In this document: in pieces, positions 41,107-44,246 of the stretch | Layout: every line of letters begins with the position of its first letter | Numbering within the stretch: the stretch's first letter is position 1 | NCBI GenBank assembly: GCA_030611385.1 | Contig: JAUWPV010000014.1 | Location: 1 to 44,246, forward strand | Source: Bacillota bacterium | GTDB taxonomy: Bacteria; Bacillota; Dethiobacteria; DTU022 | Length of the DNA stretch: 44,246 nucleotides | Reading direction: 5' to 3' | Translations under genes and position numbers: made by a program | Notes under the pieces: model-generated | The model's input: the letters and a program-made list of their open reading frames with translations, nothing else | Told to the model about the DNA's origin: nothing | Databases searched by the model: none

Positions 41107-42027
41107 TTAGCAGAAACCTCTTTCTTTAGAGCTGACCAGCTCAATAAAAGCTTTATGCGAACGTTTTTTTGAATTACTGCGGTAGAGTAAATTAAAGTCC
41201 TGCCGGAATTGAATGTTTTTTATGGGGATCGATTTTAAAATTTTGTGGCGAAGTTCTTTACGCAAAGCCATAGCCGGGAGCAAGGCAAGCCCCATACCCG
41301 AAGCGACAGCTGAAACGATTGAGCTGCTTGTGCTTAGTTCGTAAACTATATTAAAATCCTGCATAGAGAGCCCTTTATTAGCAACAGCTTGTTCGAATGT
41401 TGCTCGTATGCCAGAACCTTCCTCTCTCATTATAAGTGGTACATCCGATAGCTCCTCGAGGCTTATCGAAACTGTATCATGGTATTGCCCCGTACTGCTG
41501 GCTGCTAGGATCAATTTTGTCTGGGCAATTTTTTTAACAGTCACATCTTCGTTGGCCAGGTTTTCACGCCATTCCTGGCAGATCGGGCCTTCCACAAGGG
41601 CTATCTCAATTCGGCGACTGAGTAATTTTTCCAGGATTTGAACGGTATTACCCAGATCCAGCGTTATATTATAGCCTGGATGGCGCCCTTTATATATTAA
41701 TAGTGTACAGGGAAGGGCTGAGTTGCCGGCCGTGCTTGATGCGCCTATAACTAAATCTTCAATTGGGTTGCGGTTGAGTTCAATCTCTCTTTCGATATTT
41801 GCCAAGAGGGCAATTAACTTCTGCGCTTCACCGTAAATATAAAGTCCGACCTCGGTGGGAGTGACCCCTTTATTGGTTCTGTCCAATAGTTGAACCTGGT
41901 AATGATCTTCCAGTTCCTGTATTTTTAAACTTATTGCCGGTTGTGTAACGAACAGCTCTTTGGCTGCCCTTGAGATGCCGCCAGCTTCTACAACCGTGCA
42001 AAAAGCTGAGAGATGGCCTAAGTCCAT
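41107..42027 (-). CDS. LysR-family transcriptional regulator
   Basis: 306 residues with AAAGGAGG before the ATG. The N-terminal winged helix-turn-helix is complete (LSAFCTVVEAGGISRAAKEL then FVTQPAISLKIQELED), and the effector domain has EDLVIGASSTAGNSALP and the MREEGSGIRATFEQ segment typical of CysL/CysB-like and selenium-associated LysR proteins. It is convergent with the TusA/YedE operon, so it may control sulfur or selenium uptake; it is not divergent from a target gene as many LysR genes are. Confidence 0.88.
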   Translation of the reverse strand: MDLGHLSAFCTVVEAGGISRAAKELFVTQPAISLKIQELEDHYQVQLLDRTNKGVTPTEVGLYIYGEAQKLIALLANIEREIELNRNPIEDLVIGASSTAGNSALPCTLLIYKGRHPGYNITLDLGNTVQILEKLLSRRIEIALVEGPICQEWRENLANEDVTVKKIAQTKLILAASSTGQYHDTVSISLEELSDVPLIMREEGSGIRATFEQAVANKGLSMQDFNIVYELSTSSSIVSAVASGMGLALLPAMALRKELRHKILKSIPIKNIQFRQDFNLLYRSNSKKRSHKAFIELVSSKERGFC

Positions 42028-42394
42028 TACTAACCTCCTTTAAAGTTTTACAACCGCCGCTAGTAATAAATTGTTTTCAGATCAAGATCACTATAAAACG
42101 CCTCAAAAATCTGTATAACTTGGCTGCTATTACGTAAAGTATATCACGATTACTTATACCAATACAATATACTTATACAAACTCAGAGCTGACGCATGAA
42201 ATAATTTAAAAATCGCCTGCGGATGAAAATCATGTTGTTACAGCTATTGCATATCATTTCATCGATTAAAACTGGTTTGTTGGAGACAACATAACCGTTA
42301 TCGTTCGCTGCCGCCCTTTTTTTACACACTGCTGACCGCGACAGAGCAGACCGGTAGCGTTGCTTTTCTTTTTTTAAACAGAACAGCGGCGTTT
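42028..42394. other. Intergenic region between lysR and the transposase remnant
   Basis: The first ~155 bases hold the lysR leader and promoter candidate. From about 42183 to 42394 there is only degraded sequence, probably the non-coding end of the insertion element. A minus-strand frame at 42183-42422 has no recognisable domain and overlaps the transposase end in another frame, so it is not called. No terminal inverted repeat or target duplication was identified. Confidence 0.4.
42138..42167 (-). promoter_or_regulatory. Promoter candidate for lysR
   Basis: On the minus strand TTGTAT (42167-42162) and TATACT (42143-42138) are spaced by 18 bases, about 110 bases before the lysR ATG. A direct repeat ACTTATAC (plus strand, 42152-42159 and 42171-42178, period 19) covers the spacer and upstream edge and could be a regulator site. 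Confidence 0.45.
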
Positions 42395-43948
42395 TTAAGC
42401 CACCGCGCGGCTGGTCTTCCAATCATCTTCCTGCACCAGTCGCAATTGACCGGGTGATTCTGCCGTCAGGCGAAGCCTGTTTGTGTCCAGCACCCGGTGG
42501 GCCATGGCTGAGTGAAAGCTTTTTATGAACACCTGGATGCCTACTTTTCTGACCTGTTCAATTAAGTAAATCGAATGAAGGGCCATTTCATTTAACATCC
42601 GGCCAATATGCATCAGGTAGTGGCAGCCCCGCATCGCATCGAAGTCATGGGAAAAAGTATGTTCATAGCGGTAACCCTGATGCTTCTCTTTTAAAATGTT
42701 GTTCTCGTGCAGCCACCGTTTGCGGGCCGCCAAGTTGCAGTGTTCATGAACGTATTTCCGGTCAATCAGATCACTGGAAAGCCAGGCGTGGCGAGTAGTT
42801 TCAATCGTTTTAGCGCCGGCTTGATCGATCTTTTCCCAGCTTTCTTCACAGAGCACCAGATGAACGAGCATCGTTTTTTTACGTTTACCGGGACCAAACT
42901 CATACTCGACTCTCGTTGACCCAGCTAAATACCTGTTGTCGGCCCTGCCAGGTTTGCTCATGACGGCATTCACCTTCGCGATCTAAGCGCATCAACCCCT
43001 TCGCTTCCTGCCAAAGAGAAGGCAGTGCGCCTTCTTTGAGCACGATCATAAATTTCCACTTGTTCTTGCGGACAACTTCCATGACCGGTCCGTTTGCATA
43101 GAGCCCGTCCATCAAGAGGGTAAGGGGTAGTTTCGGAAACTTATTTTTTAGTCGCTTTGAGAGTCGGTAGAAGGCTTTTAATTCGCAGTCCTGTTTCCAC
43201 TGCTCGTCGCTTTCAATTTTCTCAAGCTCCGGGCTGTTCTCTAAGAATTCACTGATCAAAGGCAAAACCATGCCGTTGGCAAAAAGCAAAACCGCCTCTA
43301 GAACATAAGCATAATATTGGTATTCTTTGTCTCTACCTTTAACTTTGCGCCGCAGGTAGCGCTCATCCCAGCATTGGTCCATCACGTATTTTTGCGTTCC
43401 GTCCATTGCCACCAGGTAGCGTTTTTTATGCAGCAAACTTATTAAAGGTCTTCTTGCGGATTAAGCGCTTGAGCATCGCGGTGTAGACGGTCTCGATCTA
43501 GTTTACGTCGATCTTTTCCAGCAAGCGGCACAGGGTGTTCTGGTACGGCATATCAACTAATTCAGGAAAGAGCGCTTGCAGATTTTCTAACAACTGCGGT
43601 GTGGTCATTTCCCGGTTCGCTTGCCGCCTGGAGTCGACGTGAAAAACAAACATCATCATTCCATAGAACATCAAAACGCTGATCTGGTGCTTGATTTTCC
43701 TCCGGCTTTCGCGGATCGTCAATGCGCGATAGTTTCTTTAAAAGCTCCGGCAGCAGTTGCCCGTAAACTTTAAGCTGTTCTTCGGCTATCAGCGGGACAC
43801 TGGCCTCTTCTTCCACCGTTTTTAAGTCGCTTTTACGGTTCGGAAGGCTAAAGGTAGGCGGATAGCTGATGCCCTGTCTTTTCTGTTGTTCTTTCAGCTC
43901 CCGTTGTTTTCTTCTTCGCTCGTGGCGCTCTAAACTGACTGTGCTCAT
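42395..43948 (-). pseudogene. Decayed IS4-superfamily DDE transposase
   Basis: One transposase can be assembled from pieces in several frames. The N-terminus (43948 to about 43700, MSTVSLERHERRRKQRELKE) continues after an extra A in the TTTT/AAAA run at 43695-43698 into IKHQISVLMFYGMMMFVFH. A TAG at 43498-43500 stops that frame. An extra base near 43435-43437 leads to HKKRYLVAMDGTQ with the first catalytic Asp, and LTLLMDGLYANG holds the second. Another shift near 42920 leads to the last piece, where RKRWLHENNILKEK shows R-x3-E-x6-K with the catalytic Glu. At least three frameshifts and one stop are needed, so it is dead. It overlaps the DUF4338 frame by four bases. Confidence 0.82.
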
Positions 43949-44246
43949 TTAGCAGCCCTGCTTTCGCCACGCAGGGTCGCTTTAAAGTCGCGGTGAAGCG
44001 GGTAGACATAGATCTGCTTGTGGGTTAAGGGCCTTTTTTTGTAGCGGTCCATACGGCCCCGCCCGGCGCTCTGCCCTAAAAAGAGCCAGTTCGCCGCCCG
44101 GTAGCAGGTGCCCCGGTACTTTTCCGAATCTACGAAGGTCTCAAGGAGAACCGGATTGTATCCGTAGCGCTCCAGCCAGTCGCTGGTGATCCGTTTGGCC
44201 GCCAGGGATAGAGTTTTGCTGGCCAGGTTCTTGATGCACACCCAGG
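43945..44246 (-). CDS. DUF4338 (DruA-like) domain protein, partial, linked to the transposase
   Basis: About 100 C-terminal residues; the frame is open to the window edge (the first GTG-type codon is at 44241). CIKNLASKTLSLAAKRITSDW, then LLETFVDSEKYRGTCYRAAN and GQSAGRGRMDRYKK are typical of DUF4338, the domain named DruA in the Druantia defence system and also found with transposases. Its stop overlaps the transposase ATG (ATGA at 43948-43945), so the pair forms one transposon module rather than a defence locus. The frame itself shows no lesion here. Its biochemical role is not established. Confidence 0.72.
   Translation of the reverse strand, partial: WVCIKNLASKTLSLAAKRITSDWLERYGYNPVLLETFVDSEKYRGTCYRAANWLFLGQSAGRGRMDRYKKRPLTHKQIYVYPLHRDFKATLRGESRAAK

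Larger units (their letters stand above)
42395..44246 (-). mobile_element. Remnant of an insertion element (DUF4338 gene plus IS4-type transposase)
   Basis: The two linked frames above make up the element; its 5' end is beyond the window and its 3' end lies between about 42183 and 42395. No inverted repeats could be identified by eye. The heavy decay of the transposase contrasts with the intact neighbouring lysR gene, consistent with an old insertion. Confidence 0.7.

Noticed and set aside
43945-44246. Druantia anti-phage system
   Set aside because: Only the DruA-like domain is present and it is coupled to a transposase; no helicase or other Druantia genes are seen.
1-44246. tRNA, rRNA and CRISPR arrays
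   Set aside because: No regularly spaced direct repeats and no tRNA- or rRNA-like segments were noticed in the intergenic regions read.

Overview
The window reads as chromosome of an anaerobic, probably amino-acid- and purine-fermenting member of the Bacillota (Clostridia type). The reasons are strong AGGAGG-type ribosome binding sites with many GTG and TTG starts, a HutP antiterminator gene, a xanthine-dehydrogenase/SsnA/YgfK purine locus, a tungsten-type aldehyde:ferredoxin oxidoreductase with its own MoaD-like protein, and a biotin-dependent acyl-CoA carboxylase. No species can be assigned from the sequence alone.

Layout. (1) 1-12525, plus strand: purine region. It holds the C-terminal part of a YgfK-like Fe-S flavoprotein, two carbamoyltransferases (one PyrB-like, one knotted YgeW-like), a fused 2Fe-2S/molybdopterin hydroxylase (XdhD type), SsnA, a three-subunit molybdenum hydroxylase (Mo, FAD, 2Fe-2S) and a purine-type deaminase. 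This resembles the E. coli ygeW-ygfK-ssnA-xdhD locus, which is linked to selenium-dependent molybdenum hydroxylases. (2) 12546-17190, plus: a histidine-utilisation block with a promoter, a HutP site and terminator in the leader, hutH (one-base frameshift), hutP, a formimino-THF cyclodeaminase, a CBS-domain protein and an OFA-type MFS transporter carrying an in-frame TAG. (3) 17282-18505, plus: a thioredoxin-CcdA membrane protein whose active site reads W-(UGA)-S-A-C, with a SECIS-like hairpin just downstream. This is a probable selenoprotein that ordinary gene calling cuts in two. (4) 18617-27855, minus: an acyl-CoA operon headed by a TetR regulator (MaoC hydratase, acyl-CoA dehydrogenase, biotin carboxylase, carboxyltransferase, crotonase, beta-keto acid cleavage enzyme, biotin carrier, acyl-CoA synthetase). 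(5) 28136-31529: a crotonase and an esterase on plus, then an iron alcohol dehydrogenase and an SCP2-domain protein on minus. (6) 31924-35797, plus: tungsten aldehyde oxidoreductase, acyl-CoA synthetase and MoaD-like protein. (7) 36111-42027: class A penicillin-binding protein, DapA-family aldolase, a TusA-like/YedE pair and a LysR regulator. (8) 42395-44246, minus: a decayed IS4-type transposase next to a DUF4338 (DruA-like) reading frame that runs off the window.

How the parts fit. Regions 1 and 2 would deaminate and oxidise purines and histidine and pass one-carbon formimino groups to tetrahydrofolate; the carbamoyltransferases are placed to handle carbamoyl end products. Regions 4 to 6 activate, oxidise, carboxylate and cleave acyl chains and interconvert aldehydes, alcohols and acids. 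Selenium is a thread through the window: the XdhD/SsnA/YgfK locus, the UGA-containing thioredoxin and the TusA/YedE pair all belong to families tied to selenium use. Several genes carry lesions (hutH, the MFS gene, the transposase), so either the locus is partly decaying or the assembly contains point errors.
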